Notes: generated by a model not told the origin, from the sequence alone. A stretch of DNA of 64,000 nucleotides from Corynebacterium sp. p3-SID1056 (GCF_025152525.1 NZ_JALXXL010000004.1:124001-188000); one strand, 5' to 3'; shown: positions 1 to 9,319, numbered from the stretch's first letter. Made by a program: numbers and translations.

Positions 1-2
1 GC

Positions 3-326
3 CCGACCTGGCTGAACGCCTCGTGGGCGCAGCCAGTGGTCAAGCCGAACGCGAAGGCGAGGCCTTTCCCCGTGCATTCGCGTCGGGACGCGGGCATGGC
101 ACCGCAGGTGGTGGCGACGGGGGAGTCCTCCATTGCCGCGATTGCGAATGCGCGCTCGTTTGGGGCCGCGGTGGTATACGTGGACGATCCGGACCCGCGG
201 GCGTCGGAAAGCACTTTGCTCGCGATGGCTGGGTTGGAGGACGCTCCGCTGGTGCTGCTTGGCACGCAGTTTGGCCGGGCGATTGATATTCCGGGGCGTA
301 TTATGCAGGCCGAGGAAAATTATTAA
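3..326 (+). CDS. C-terminal part of an unknown protein (5' end outside window)
   Basis: The frame is open from base 3 and closes with TAA at 324-326, giving about 107 C-terminal residues. The end contains a hydrophobic beta-strand/loop pattern (AAVVYVDDPDP, then APLVLLGTQFGRAIDIP), which looks like an alpha/beta fold, but I do not recognise a family and assign no function. It lies 86 bp upstream of serA on the same strand; a TACACT hexamer between them suggests serA has its own promoter. The true start lies left of the window. Confidence 0.55.
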   Translation, partial: PTWLNASWAQPVVKPNAKARPFPVHSRRDAGMAPQVVATGESSIAAIANARSFGAAVVYVDDPDPRASESTLLAMAGLEDAPLVLLGTQFGRAIDIPGRIMQAEENY

Positions 327-359
327 TCGAGATTGGCAGACAGCGGCGGTTTTTCGGGC

Positions 360-365
360 TACACT
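360..365 (+). promoter_or_regulatory. Candidate serA -10 element
   Basis: TACACT sits 47 bases upstream of the serA GTG and would give a leader of about 40 nt carrying the AGGAG ribosome binding site at 399-403. A clear -35 at the usual distance is not visible (TTGGCA at 333-338 is 21 bp away, too far). Confidence 0.4.
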
Positions 366-412
366 GACGCGCGTACCTATTGAGATATTGAAATGCACAG
401 GAGTCGATCCCA

Positions 413-1996
413 GTGTCCAAACCGGTCGTGCTGATCGCTGACAAACTGTCCCAATCCACCGTTGAAGCGCTCGGAGACGCAGTCGAGGTCCGCTGGGTCG
501 ACGGGCCGAATCGCGAAGAACTCCTCGCCGCGGTCCCGGAGGCTGACGCGCTGCTCGTTCGCTCCGCAACGACCGTCGATAGCGAGGTGATTGCGGCCGC
601 CAAGAACCTCAAGATCATCGGCCGTGCGGGCGTGGGGCTGGACAACGTGGGCATCCCCGCCGCCACCGAACGCGGCGTGATGGTGGCGAACGCCCCGACC
701 TCGAATATCCACTCCGCCTGCGAGCACGCCATCGCGCTGCTGCTTTCCACCGCGCGCCAGATTCCCGCGGCGGATGCGACGCTGCGCGAAGGTGAGTGGA
801 AGCGCTCCTCGTTCAAGGGCGTGGAGATCTTTGGCAAGACCGTCGGCATCGTCGGCTTCGGCCACATCGGCCAGCTGTTTGCCCAGCGCCTGAGCGCGTT
901 CGAGACCACCGTTATTGCGTACGACCCCTACGCCAACCCCGCGCGCGCCGCGCAGCTTGGCGTGGAGCTCGTCGAGCTGGAGGAGCTCATGGGCCGCGCC
1001 GACTTTGTCACCATCCACCTGCCGAAGACGAAGGAAACCGCGGGCATGTTCAACGCGGACCTGCTGTCGAAGGCCAAGGAGGGGCAGATCCTGATTAACG
1101 CCGCGCGCGGTGGTCTGGTGGATGAGCAGGCGCTTGCCGACGCCATCGTGAACGGCCCGATCCGCGGCGCCGGCTTCGACGTTTACGCTTCCGAGCCGTG
1201 CACCGACTCGCCACTGTTCGCCCTCGACGAAGTTGTGGTGACCCCGCACCTGGGTGCCTCCACTGTTGAGGCGCAGGACCGCGCGGGCACGGACGTGGCC
1301 GACTCGGTGCTCAAGGCGCTGGCGGGCGAGTTCGTCGCGGACGCGGTCAACATCACTGGTGGTCGCGTTGGTGAAGAGGTGGCTCGCTGGCTGGACCTGG
1401 CCCGCAAGCTCGGCCTGATTGCGGGCGAGCTGCTGGACGAGGCCCCGGTCTCGCTGAAGGTCACCGCCCGCGGCGAGCTGTCGACCGAGCAGATCGACTC
1501 GCTCGGCCTGTCTGCGGTGCGCGGTTTGTTCTCCGGCATCATCGATGAGCCGGTGACCTTCGTCAATGCTCCGCAGATTGCCGAGTCCCGTGGCCTGACC
1601 TACTCGGTGGAGACCCAGACCGAGGCGCGAGCGCATCGTAGCGCACTCGAGGTGCAGATCGTTTCCAGCAGCGGCGAGACCGTGACCGTGACCGGCGCGC
1701 TGACCGGCCTGGAGGGCGTGGAGAAGATTGTCCGTATCAACGGCCGCGGCCTGGACATGCGCGCCGAGGGCCGCAACCTCTTCTTCCGCTACACCGATGC
1801 GCCGGGCGCGCTGGGCACTGTGGGCTCCAAGCTGGGCGCGAAGGGCATCAACATCGAGGCTGCGGCGCTGACCCAGGCGTCGAAGGGCGATGGCGCGATC
1901 TTGATCCTGCGCGTCGAGTCCGAGGTACCGGACGAGCTCGTTGATGAGATCGCTGACGCACTCGGGGCATCTGCGTTGCAGGTGGTGCTGGACTAG
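413..1996 (+). CDS. serA: D-3-phosphoglycerate dehydrogenase
   Basis: 527 aa cytosolic enzyme oxidising 3-phosphoglycerate to 3-phosphohydroxypyruvate with NAD+, the first step of serine synthesis. Visible: Rossmann motif GFGHIG at about 148-153, catalytic Arg in NAARGG (about 229-234), Glu in ASEPC (261) and His in TPHLGAS (279). The protein continues through an intervening allosteric (ASB-type) domain into a C-terminal ACT domain from about 455 ([15 protein letters not shown]), so it is the long form known from mycobacteria, where serine feedback acts through these domains. Start is GTG at 413, with AGGAG nine bases upstream. leuB follows after a terminator, so the two are probably separate units. 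Confidence 0.97.
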   Translation: MSKPVVLIADKLSQSTVEALGDAVEVRWVDGPNREELLAAVPEADALLVRSATTVDSEVIAAAKNLKIIGRAGVGLDNVGIPAATERGVMVANAPTSNIHSACEHAIALLLSTARQIPAADATLREGEWKRSSFKGVEIFGKTVGIVGFGHIGQLFAQRLSAFETTVIAYDPYANPARAAQLGVELVELEELMGRADFVTIHLPKTKETAGMFNADLLSKAKEGQILINAARGGLVDEQALADAIVNGPIRGAGFDVYASEPCTDSPLFALDEVVVTPHLGASTVEAQDRAGTDVADSVLKALAGEFVADAVNITGGRVGEEVARWLDLARKLGLIAGELLDEAPVSLKVTARGELSTEQIDSLGLSAVRGLFSGIIDEPVTFVNAPQIAESRGLTYSVETQTEARAHRSALEVQIVSSSGETVTVTGALTGLEGVEKIVRINGRGLDMRAEGRNLFFRYTDAPGALGTVGSKLGAKGINIEAAALTQASKGDGAILILRVESEVPDELVDEIADALGASALQVVLD

Positions 1997-2016
1997 GACC
2001 ACTGGCGATTTCGCCA

Positions 2017-2056
2017 CGCCCCCGCGCCAAAAAATGTGGTGCGGGGGCGCACTTTT
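2017..2056 (+). terminator. Rho-independent terminator after serA
   Basis: GC-rich stem of about 12 bp (CGCCCCCGC arm at 2017-2025 pairing with GCGGGGGCG, one G-T wobble further in), loop AAAAAATGT, followed by ACTTTTG. Lies 21 bp after the serA stop. Confidence 0.8.
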
Positions 2057-2086
2057 GCCTGCGTGTGCTGCTACACTCACAGGCAA
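2055..2086 (+). promoter_or_regulatory. leuB promoter region with a 7-bp inverted repeat
   Basis: TTGCCTG (2055-2061) and CAGGCAA (2080-2086) form a perfect inverted repeat that brackets a TACACT -10-like hexamer (2072-2077). The leuB ATG lies 38 bp beyond the hexamer. In C. glutamicum leuB is a target of the repressor LtbR, whose gene is in this window at 20.2 kb, so an operator role is possible; this is inference. Confidence 0.4.
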
Positions 2087-2115
2087 GTCCAACAGGTGAG
2101 AAAGGAATCTCAAAA

Positions 2116-3132
2116 ATGAAGATCGCAGTGATTGGCGGCGACGGCATCGGCACCGAGGTTATGGCAGAGGGCCTAAAGGTGCTGTCCGCGGTGCGCGACG
2201 ACGTGGAAACCACCGATTACGACCTCGGCGCGCGCCGCTACCTGCGCAACGGCGAGCTGCTTACCGACGCCGACCTGGACAGCCTGAAGGAACACGACGC
2301 AATTTTGCTGGGCGCGATCGGCGACCCGGCCAACGTCCCCGCAGGCGTGCTCGAACGCGGCCTGCTGCTGCCGCTGCGTTTCAAGCTGGACCACTACGTT
2401 AACCTGCGGCCCTCGCGGTTGTACCCGACGTCGACAAGCCCGCTGGCCAACCCCGGCGACATCGATTTCGTGGTGGTTCGCGAGGGCACCGAGGGCCTCT
2501 ACGCCGGCAACGGCGGCACCCTGCGCCAAGGCACGGTGCACGAGGTGGCCTCCGAGGTCAGCCAGAACACCTACTTCGGTGCCGAGCGGGTGGTGCGCTA
2601 CGCCTTCGAGCTGGCGATGACGCGGCGCAAGAAGCTCACCCTCGTACACAAGACGAATGTGCTGGTCAACGCTGGTGGCCTGTGGAAGCGAGTCGTTGAC
2701 GAGCTGTCGCAGGAGTTCCCTGAGGTGGACGTAGACTACAACCACATCGACGCGGCGACGATCTACATGGTCGACGACCCGGCCCGCTACGACGTGATCG
2801 TGACCGACAACCTCTTCGGCGACATTCTTACCGATCTTGCCGGCGCGGTCACCGGCGGCGTCGGCCAGGCGTGCTCGGGCAACATCAACGCGGTAGGCGA
2901 GTTTCCCTCCATGTTCGAGCCGGTGCACGGTTCGGCACCGGACATCGCTGGCCAAGGCGTCGCCGACCCGTCGGCGATGATCCTTTCCGTGGCCATGATG
3001 CTGCGCTTCTTGGGCGACGAGACCAATGCCGCGCGCATCGAGGAAGCGGTCGAAGCTGACGTGGCCTCGCGCGGCGACGGCCCGATTTCGACGCCCGAGG
3101 TCGGCGACCGGATTGTTGCCGCGCTGGCGTAG
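2116..3132 (+). CDS. leuB: 3-isopropylmalate dehydrogenase
   Basis: 338 aa; oxidatively decarboxylates 3-isopropylmalate to 2-oxoisocaproate, the third committed step of leucine synthesis. Recognised by the isocitrate/isopropylmalate dehydrogenase fold: N-terminal [10 protein letters not shown], arginine-rich substrate segment ([22 protein letters not shown]), Lys in HKTNVL and the C-terminal metal/NAD region [19 protein letters not shown] and [12 protein letters not shown]. Length is typical. ATG 2116 was preferred to an upstream in-frame ATG (2065) because AAAGGA lies 9 bases before it and similarity begins there ([10 protein letters not shown]). leuC and leuD are about 18 kb away, as in other corynebacteria. 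Confidence 0.96.
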   Translation: MKIAVIGGDGIGTEVMAEGLKVLSAVRDDVETTDYDLGARRYLRNGELLTDADLDSLKEHDAILLGAIGDPANVPAGVLERGLLLPLRFKLDHYVNLRPSRLYPTSTSPLANPGDIDFVVVREGTEGLYAGNGGTLRQGTVHEVASEVSQNTYFGAERVVRYAFELAMTRRKKLTLVHKTNVLVNAGGLWKRVVDELSQEFPEVDVDYNHIDAATIYMVDDPARYDVIVTDNLFGDILTDLAGAVTGGVGQACSGNINAVGEFPSMFEPVHGSAPDIAGQGVADPSAMILSVAMMLRFLGDETNAARIEEAVEADVASRGDGPISTPEVGDRIVAALA

Positions 3133-3145
3133 GCGCTGACCCAGC

Positions 3146-3179
3146 ATGCCCCGCGAAATGCGGGGCATTTTGTGTTCTT
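3146..3179 (+). terminator. Rho-independent terminator after leuB
   Basis: Perfect 9-bp stem ATGCCCCGC / GCGGGGCAT with loop GAAAT, followed by a T-rich tail. Confidence 0.85.
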
Positions 3180-3261
3180 AGGGAAGTCGGACGACGTCTC
3201 GCGGCGGCGGCACCGTAGACTTGTGAAAATCATGTGACCGCAAAGAAAGGTGCCCGACAGT

Positions 3262-4767
3262 ATGCGATTGCACACCACCCGCGCCAGGGTCGTGAGTGTT
3301 TGCGCGTTGATTGCCGCGCTCATCATGGCCGTCCTCGGTTTCAGCGGCGCGCTCGGCGGCCTCAAGGGCGTGACCGGCGCATCCGTGGCCGAAGGGCAAG
3401 GCCAGCGGCTCGAGACCGAGGGCTCCGAGGTCATCGCGGATGCAGACGGCACCGGAGTCGAGGTGTCGAAACGGCTCTTTGCATCCGCCGACGCGGTCGT
3501 GGTGGCGGGCCCACAGCGCGAGGATCAACTCAGGGGTGCGGCAGTCGCGACAGAGCGCGGGGTGCCGATGCTGACGCGGTGGCCGAACACCGAGGCGGCC
3601 GTCGATGCGGAAATCGAGCGCCTCGGAGCCTCGACTGTGATCGAGGTTCCGAGCGAGGACCCGGAGGTCGCCGACACCGAGCCCGCGGCAAGCGACGCAC
3701 CAGAGCGCGACGTCGCGGCGATCGCCGGCCTCGAGGCAGCACAGCCGCTCGACCTTGCGCTGCCCCCGATGCTGGCGAGCCCCCAGACTTCCCGGGCAGC
3801 GGCGGCGACCGCCCGCGCGGCCGGCGCCGATATCGAGGTGGTGGCGGCGCCGGACCCGCGGGCGACGTCGGCAAGCATGCGCACAGTGGCTGAACAGGAC
3901 ACGCTCGCGCTGGGCCGCCAGTGGGGCACGACTGAGAAGTTTCAGTCGCGCATCGCGCTTGCAGACAATGGCGAGCTGCCCGGTGGCGGTGGCCTGGTGT
4001 TTCCGGGCCGACGGATGATTGCGCTGTACGGGCACTCTTTTGCACCCGAGCTCGGTGTGATGGGTGAGCAGCCACCGGCGGAGGCCGCCGCGCTGGCGAA
4101 GGAGTACGCGGGGAAGTACCAGGCGTTTTCCGAGGAACCGGTGGTCCCCGCGTTCGAGATCATCGTGACGGTCGCATCGAACTCGCCGGGCGAGGACGGG
4201 GACTACTCCAACGAAGCCGACGTGGCTTCAGTCGTGCCGTATATCGACGCCATCACGGAGGCGGGTGGTTACGCGGTGATCGACCTGCAACCGGGCCAAG
4301 GCGACTTTATGCACCAGGTCAAGCTGTACGAGGAGCTGCTGAAGCGGCCCAACGTCGGGCTCGCGCTCGATGCCGAGTGGAAGCTTAACCCGGGAGAGGA
4401 GCCGCTTTCGCGCGTCGGCTCCGCAACCGCCGAGGAGATCAACGTGGTGGCCGACTGGCTCGCCGCCTTTACCCGCGAGCACAACCTGCCCCAGAAGGCG
4501 TTCGTGCTGCACCAGTTCCAGCTGGGGATGTTCCCTGACCGGGAGAATATTCGCACCGACCACGACGAGCTGGCGTACATCCTGCACGCGGACGGGCACG
4601 GCTCCCCGGGCCAGAAGTTTGAGACCTGGGACCTGTTGCGCAAGGACCTCGACCCTGGTTTCCACATGGCGTGGAAGAACTTTATCGACGAGGACGAGCC
4701 GACCTTTACCCCCGAGCAGACGTTCAACGACGTTGCACCCAAGCCCTGGTTTGTGAGTTATCAGTAA
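3262..4767 (+). CDS. Secreted protein with cell-wall-binding-like N-terminal region and conserved C-terminal domain
   Basis: 501 aa. The N-terminus is a signal peptide or anchor (basic start, hydrophobic VVSVCALIAALIMAVLGF). Residues about 60-125 resemble one cell-wall-binding type 2 repeat (VVVAGPQREDQL, then GVPMLTRWP and a short valine-rich strand). A low-complexity Ala-rich stretch follows, then a conserved domain from about 250 (LYGHSF, GYAVIDLQPGQGDF, VGLALDAEWKLNPGE) suggestive of a TIM-barrel fold. Enzyme activity is not established from sequence. ATG 3262 has AGAAAGG about 11 bases upstream; GTG 3250 would sit on that site and is less likely. Flanked by terminator and its own promoter region, so monocistronic. 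Confidence 0.8.
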   Translation: MRLHTTRARVVSVCALIAALIMAVLGFSGALGGLKGVTGASVAEGQGQRLETEGSEVIADADGTGVEVSKRLFASADAVVVAGPQREDQLRGAAVATERGVPMLTRWPNTEAAVDAEIERLGASTVIEVPSEDPEVADTEPAASDAPERDVAAIAGLEAAQPLDLALPPMLASPQTSRAAAATARAAGADIEVVAAPDPRATSASMRTVAEQDTLALGRQWGTTEKFQSRIALADNGELPGGGGLVFPGRRMIALYGHSFAPELGVMGEQPPAEAAALAKEYAGKYQAFSEEPVVPAFEIIVTVASNSPGEDGDYSNEADVASVVPYIDAITEAGGYAVIDLQPGQGDFMHQVKLYEELLKRPNVGLALDAEWKLNPGEEPLSRVGSATAEEINVVADWLAAFTREHNLPQKAFVLHQFQLGMFPDRENIRTDHDELAYILHADGHGSPGQKFETWDLLRKDLDPGFHMAWKNFIDEDEPTFTPEQTFNDVAPKPWFVSYQ

Positions 4768-4796
4768 AAACGCCACGCGTGTGGGACGTCTCACGC

Positions 4797-4802
4797 TAGT
4801 GT
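4797..4802 (+). promoter_or_regulatory. -10 element, leaderless start of the cNMP/CBS gene
   Basis: TAGTGT ends 6 bases before ATG 4809 and no ribosome binding site is present, so the transcript probably begins at or next to the start codon. Confidence 0.6.
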
Positions 4803-4808
4803 TGGGGC

Positions 4809-6683
4809 ATGAGCGTCGAACTTGAAGAGCTAAGCGGCTTTCTCGCCCAGCACGAGCCCTTCTCGCATCTGCCGGCCGAGGAGCTGAGCGCTCTGCCGGC
4901 GCAGATGCGCCTCACCTACGTGCGGCGCGGCACGACTGTCGTGGGGTTGGGGGAGGCCAACGATACGCTGCACATTATCCGTTCCGGCGCGGTCGACATC
5001 ATCGCTGCGGACGGGCTGTTGCTCGACCGTCGAGACGCGGGCAAGAACTTTGGCTTCTCCACGCTCGTCGGCGCGCGCGAGTCGCAGTACACCATGACTG
5101 CGGTGGAGGATTGCGTGCTGCTTCTTTTGCCTCGCGAGCCGTTTACGGCGTTGCTTGCCGCGCACCCAGACCTCGAGCGTTTCTTCCAGACGGCCTCGCG
5201 CCGCGTGGCAGCCGCCGCGGAGGACGTGCGCGACTCCGGCTCGGGCCAGGTGCTGCGCACGAAACTGGCGGAGATTATCCGTGGCCGCAAGCTGCACACT
5301 ATTGCGCGAGCGACGCCGATCGCGGAGGCTGCGGCGGCGATGGATCGCCACCGAGTGACCTGCCTGGTTGTCGAAGCGGGGGAGAACGAGGTGGGCATTG
5401 TCACCGACCGCGACTTGCGCTCGCGCGTCGTCGCCGCGCGCGTGGACCCGGATCGGCCGGTGTCCGAGATTATGACCTCGCCGGTGCGTACTCTCGCTGC
5501 CTCCGCGCTGGTCTTCGAGGCAATGCTGCTGATGGGCGAGGTGGGCATCCACCATTTGCCGGTGGAAGACGATGACGGCATCGTCGGGGTGGTGACGTCT
5601 TCGGACATTATGCGTCTGCTCCAGGCGGACCCGATCTACCTGGCCGCCGACGTTGAGCGCGCCAGCTATGCAGAACTCGAGGGCGCTTTTGGGCGGGCCG
5701 CCCAAGTAGCTGCGCGTTTCTTCGAACGTGGAGCCTCGGCGAGCGAGGCGCAGCGCATCCTCACCTCTATTGCCGACGGCGTGGCGAAACGCTTGTGCAC
5801 GCTTGCGGTGGAGCAGCTGGGGCCCGCACCTGTGCCCTTCGCATTCGTGGCGGTCGGCTCCCAGGCGCGACGGGAGATGGGGCCGGCCTCTGACCAGGAC
5901 AACGCGCTCGTGCTTGATAACAGGTACGACCCAGCTGCGCATGGGGAGTATTTCGCAGCGCTGGGGACCTTCGTCTGCGAGGGACTCGCGCACGCCGGCC
6001 AGGCGCTGTGCCCCGGCGGAATGATGGCCGCCAACGACGCGTGGCGTATGACGCAGGCGCAGTGGGAGCGCACCTTCCACCACTGGGTCACGGCGCCGGA
6101 GCCGGACGCGCTGCTGCACGCGCAGGTATTTTTCGATTTCCGTACCATCTTCGCCTCCGACGCCGCGGCGAAGCACGCAGCGCGCGAGGTACACCACAGC
6201 GCGCTGGCCTCGGCGCGCGGCTCGCGGCGCCTGCACACGCATCTTGCGGCTTTGGCGACCTTCCGCGAGCCGCCGATCGGGTTCTTCCGTGGCCTCGTCG
6301 TCGAGCGCAGCGGGGATTATGCGTCCACCCTCGACATCAAGCGCGGCGGCACCGCGGCGGTGGTGCAGATGGCGCGCCTGTACGCCATCGTTGCGGGGGT
6401 GGGGGAGGTGGATACTGTGGCGCGCATTGGGGCGTCGCAGAGCGTGCCGGGCGCAATTGTTTCTGCGAAGGGTGCGGAGGACCTGCTCGGCGCGTACGAG
6501 TACCTGTCTGACCTGGTGATGAAGCACCAGTCGCACCAGCTGCGCGCCGGTGAGCGGCCAAACTACCACATCGATCCGAAGCAGCTGTCCGAGCGTGACC
6601 GCGCGGCGCTACGGGATAGTTTCCGCGTGATCAAGTCGCTGCAGAACGCGCTGGCGAACACGTATCCCGTGCAGGCGGTGTGA
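4809..6683 (+). CDS. cNMP-binding / CBS-pair / DUF294 nucleotidyltransferase-like signalling protein
   Basis: 624 aa cytosolic protein. Domain order: cyclic-nucleotide-binding-like domain about 10-130 (IIRSGAVDIIAADG), CBS pair about 155-270 (IVTDRDLRSRV; MTSPVRTLAASA; GVVTSSDIMRL), then a DUF294 nucleotidyltransferase-like domain with the GSQARREMGPASDQDNAL motif near 350-370, where G-S plus the D-Q-D acidic pair resemble GlnD-type enzymes, and a helical C-terminal domain. Substrate is unknown; related proteins are annotated as putative signal transducers sensing nucleotides. The next gene, a DnaQ-like exonuclease, starts one base after the stop, so the two are co-transcribed. Confidence 0.88.
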   Translation: MSVELEELSGFLAQHEPFSHLPAEELSALPAQMRLTYVRRGTTVVGLGEANDTLHIIRSGAVDIIAADGLLLDRRDAGKNFGFSTLVGARESQYTMTAVEDCVLLLLPREPFTALLAAHPDLERFFQTASRRVAAAAEDVRDSGSGQVLRTKLAEIIRGRKLHTIARATPIAEAAAAMDRHRVTCLVVEAGENEVGIVTDRDLRSRVVAARVDPDRPVSEIMTSPVRTLAASALVFEAMLLMGEVGIHHLPVEDDDGIVGVVTSSDIMRLLQADPIYLAADVERASYAELEGAFGRAAQVAARFFERGASASEAQRILTSIADGVAKRLCTLAVEQLGPAPVPFAFVAVGSQARREMGPASDQDNALVLDNRYDPAAHGEYFAALGTFVCEGLAHAGQALCPGGMMAANDAWRMTQAQWERTFHHWVTAPEPDALLHAQVFFDFRTIFASDAAAKHAAREVHHSALASARGSRRLHTHLAALATFREPPIGFFRGLVVERSGDYASTLDIKRGGTAAVVQMARLYAIVAGVGEVDTVARIGASQSVPGAIVSAKGAEDLLGAYEYLSDLVMKHQSHQLRAGERPNYHIDPKQLSERDRAALRDSFRVIKSLQNALANTYPVQAV

Positions 6684-6684
6684 G

Positions 6685-7257
6685 ATGTTTGGCTTCGGCT
6701 CGCGCGCGACGCGCAGATCGCTTGACGACGGGGCGCTGCTGGCCGTCGACGTCGAAACCACCGGCCTGAAACCGGGCCGCGACGCGCTCGTCGCCGTCGG
6801 CTGGGTGCCGGTCAATGGCAAGGAGATCGACCTGTCTGGCGCACAGTACCACGTGCTCGCTGGCGCGCAGGTCGGGGAGTCGGCCACCGTCCACGGCATC
6901 ACCGACGACGAGGTCGCCGCCCGCGGCGAAGACCCGGCGGCGGTGTGGGAAGCGTTTGCGCAGGCTATCGAGGGAAGACGGCTGCTTGCGCACTTCGCGC
7001 AGATGGAGACGGGCTTCCTCGGCCAATTGCGCGCCCAGGTGCAGGGAAAGCGTTGGAAGATTCACGATTCCGAGGTTGTGGATACGATGACGATGGAGCG
7101 GCGCCACATGGAGCGCATGGGCACGTATCCGCGCGGCGAGGACCTGCGGTTGCCGCGGGTGCGAGAGCGCTATCGGCTGCCGCGCTACACCAATCACGGC
7201 GCGCTCACAGACGCGATAGCATGTGCTGAACTTTACCTAGCGCTGGTCAGTGAGTGA
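6685..7257 (+). CDS. DnaQ-like 3'-5' exonuclease (DEDDh family)
   Basis: 190 aa. Exo I motif is DVETTG (D22, E24); Exo III region near the C-terminus reads NHGALTDAIA with the expected His and Asp. The Exo II region reads LLAHFAQMETGFL, where the usual Asp of the family (AHNAxFD) is replaced by Glu, so catalysis may be altered. Role is likely DNA or RNA 3' end trimming rather than the core polymerase III epsilon subunit, because no epsilon C-terminal tail is present. Starts one base after the preceding stop: translational coupling is likely. Confidence 0.85.
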   Translation: MFGFGSRATRRSLDDGALLAVDVETTGLKPGRDALVAVGWVPVNGKEIDLSGAQYHVLAGAQVGESATVHGITDDEVAARGEDPAAVWEAFAQAIEGRRLLAHFAQMETGFLGQLRAQVQGKRWKIHDSEVVDTMTMERRHMERMGTYPRGEDLRLPRVRERYRLPRYTNHGALTDAIACAELYLALVSE

Positions 7258-7282
7258 TGTATCACTTGCCGATACGCTTCGG

Positions 7283-7288
7283 TATGCT
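7283..7288 (+). promoter_or_regulatory. -10 element, leaderless start of odx
   Basis: TATGCT ends 7 bases before ATG 7296; no ribosome binding site precedes that ATG. Confidence 0.6.
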
Positions 7289-7295
7289 CTTGCCT

Positions 7296-8087
7296 ATGCG
7301 TTTTGGACGAATTGCAACACCTGAAGGGATGACGTTCGCCGTCATCGACGACGAGGGAACGGTGGCCAAGGCGATTGCCGGCACACCGTACACCGAACCC
7401 GAGTACACCGGAAAAGAATACAAGCTCGAGGACGTGCGCCTGCTCGCGCCGACGCTGCCCAGCAAGATCGTGGCGGTGGGGCGCAACTACGCGGACCACG
7501 TGGCGGAGGTGTTCAAGGAGTCGGCTGAGCACCTGCCGCCGACCATCTTTATCAAGCCGCCAACAGCGGTGGTCGGCCCGGGCGCGCCGATCCGTATCCC
7601 GGATTTTGCCACCGGCGTGGAGTTCGAGGGCGAGCTGGCCGTCGTCATCGGGGTGCCGTGCAAAAACGTCAAGGCGAAGGACTGGAAGTCGGTGGTCCGC
7701 GGCGTGACCATCATCAACGACGTGTCGTCTCGGGACCTGCAGTTTTCCGACGGGCAGTGGGCGCGCGCCAAAGGCATCGACACGTTTGCCCCGCTCGGCC
7801 CCTGGATCGAGACGGACCTGGACAAGTTCGACTTCTCCGACCTGCCGATCAAGGCGCACCTGACCCACGATGGGACAACCGAGACGAAGCAGGACTCCAA
7901 CTCCAAGCAGATGATCATGAACATCGGGGAGATGATCGAGTGGGTCACCCAGTCGTTCACGCTGCTGCCAGGCGACGTGATGGCCACCGGCTCCCCGGCC
8001 GGCACTGCTGAGATGGTGCCGGGCGACTTCATCGAGGTGGAGATCCCGGGCATCGGCCGTTTGGGCAACCCGGTGGCCCGCGCCTAA
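7296..8087 (+). CDS. odx: Fumarylacetoacetate hydrolase-family protein, probable oxaloacetate decarboxylase
   Basis: 263 aa. FAH fold: KIVAVGRNYADHVAE, metal ligands in EFEGELAVVIG (E-x-E) and the Asp of SRDLQFSDGQWARAKG, then GDVMATGSPAGT near the C-terminus. The sequence and its place between a dnaQ-like gene and gltX match Cg1458 of C. glutamicum, which decarboxylates oxaloacetate to pyruvate; the family also contains hydrolases and isomerases of aromatic breakdown, so the substrate is inferred. ATG 7296 (MRFGRIATP) is preferred to upstream starts because similarity begins there and TATGCT lies 7 bases before it. Confidence 0.85.
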   Translation: MRFGRIATPEGMTFAVIDDEGTVAKAIAGTPYTEPEYTGKEYKLEDVRLLAPTLPSKIVAVGRNYADHVAEVFKESAEHLPPTIFIKPPTAVVGPGAPIRIPDFATGVEFEGELAVVIGVPCKNVKAKDWKSVVRGVTIINDVSSRDLQFSDGQWARAKGIDTFAPLGPWIETDLDKFDFSDLPIKAHLTHDGTTETKQDSNSKQMIMNIGEMIEWVTQSFTLLPGDVMATGSPAGTAEMVPGDFIEVEIPGIGRLGNPVARA

Positions 8088-8106
8088 GCGGCTACGGGCC
8101 GAAGCG

Positions 8107-9249
8107 TTAGAGGCCAAGCGCACGCATGATCGTGCGCAGCTTGGCGCTCGTTTCGTCGAGCTCTGTTTGGGGGGCGGAGCCGAGGACGAGGCCGCCGCCC
8201 GCCCACGTGCGGGCGCTTTCGCCGGAGGCATCGACCTCGGCGCAGCGGATTGCCACCATGTACTCGCCGTCGCCGTTCGCTTCGGTGTAGCCGACTGCGC
8301 CGGCGTAGAAGCCGCGGTCAGTTTCCGCTGTGGTAATGAGCGCCTCGGCGGCCTCCGGCGGGGTGCCGCAGACGGCCGGGGTGGGGTAGAGGCGCATCGC
8401 AAGATCAAGCGCGGTGGGCGCGGGGTCCTTCAGTTCGCCCCGGATGGGCGTGGCCAGGTGCCACATTTCGCTGGTTTTTTCCAGCTCGGGGCGCTGCGGG
8501 ATCTCCAACCTGGTGCATAGCGGGGCGAGGATGCCGCGAATGTGGTCGACGACGTAGGCGTGCTCGTCAAGGTCCTTCGCCGAGTGGTACAGCGCCTTGG
8601 CCGCGGCCTCGTCGGCCTCCCGGTCGTGGGGGATGCGCGCGGCGGAGCCAGCCATGGGACGGGAGGTCACCTGCGTGCCGCGGCGCTTGACCAGGACTTC
8701 GGGGGAGGAACCCACGAAGAAGTTGCCGGGGCGGCCCGCAGGGGTGAGGTCGGCGATGAACCCGTCGCGCGTGTACGACAGATCAATCAGGCGTGCGGCA
8801 ACGAGCCGCGGGTCGACCGGCGGGTCGAAAGCGACGTCGACCGCGCGGGCAAGGACGACTTTGTTCAGCTTCGATGCCTCGATCGTGCCGAGCGCGGCCT
8901 CGATCCTGCGCAGGTGTTCTTGCGGGGAGGGATCGTAGCTGGTCACCGAGGCGGAAAGCTGCGAGCCCGGGCCAACGCGGTAGTAGGGGTGCGGCTCGAG
9001 CGTGCCGGATTCGCGCACGATGGTTGCTGGCACCGTCAGTGCGGCAGGGCAGTCCTGGTCGAAGGGAAGGGCACCGACGACCATGTCCACCTCGCCGGCT
9101 TCGATGGCGTCGATGGCGGCGAAGGCGTCGGAAAACTGGCGCACTGCGCCTTGGGTGCGCACCGAGCCGTGTGCACGGGACAACAGGAAGTCCGGGGCGC
9201 TCGAGGGGCGTCCAGGTTCCGGGGAATAAGGCGCGGGGGTTTGCGGCAT
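8107..9249 (-). CDS. Isochorismate synthase (MenF/EntC/DhbC family)
   Basis: 380 aa chorismate-binding enzyme converting chorismate to isochorismate, the entry to menaquinone or catechol siderophores. Visible: SKLNKVVLARA, NFFVGSSPEVLVKRRG, TSRPMAGSA, HAYVVDHIRG, SEMWHLATPIRG, LYPTPAVCGTP and the C-terminal FYAGAVGYTEANGDGEY, all family landmarks. No siderophore genes are adjacent, so a menaquinone role is more likely; this is inference. ATG 9249 (MPQTPAP) is chosen; a TTG at 9285 would add 12 residues. It is divergent from the secreted esterase gene, with about 105 bp between starts. Confidence 0.9.
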   Translation of the reverse strand: MPQTPAPYSPEPGRPSSAPDFLLSRAHGSVRTQGAVRQFSDAFAAIDAIEAGEVDMVVGALPFDQDCPAALTVPATIVRESGTLEPHPYYRVGPGSQLSASVTSYDPSPQEHLRRIEAALGTIEASKLNKVVLARAVDVAFDPPVDPRLVAARLIDLSYTRDGFIADLTPAGRPGNFFVGSSPEVLVKRRGTQVTSRPMAGSAARIPHDREADEAAAKALYHSAKDLDEHAYVVDHIRGILAPLCTRLEIPQRPELEKTSEMWHLATPIRGELKDPAPTALDLAMRLYPTPAVCGTPPEAAEALITTAETDRGFYAGAVGYTEANGDGEYMVAIRCAEVDASGESARTWAGGGLVLGSAPQTELDETSAKLRTIMRALGL

Positions 9250-9319
9250 AAGGGATGACTTTAGCAACCGCGAAGTATGCGGCAAATGTGGGGCAGTTCC
9301 ATACGAAATGCCAGCCGCC

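Noticed and set aside
377..2113. Long minus-strand ORF opposite serA
   Set aside because: Shadow of serA in high-GC sequence; no domain, and serA has clear motifs.
4830..6569. 579-codon minus-strand ORF opposite the cNMP/CBS gene
   Set aside because: Shadow frame; Arg/His-rich with no domain.
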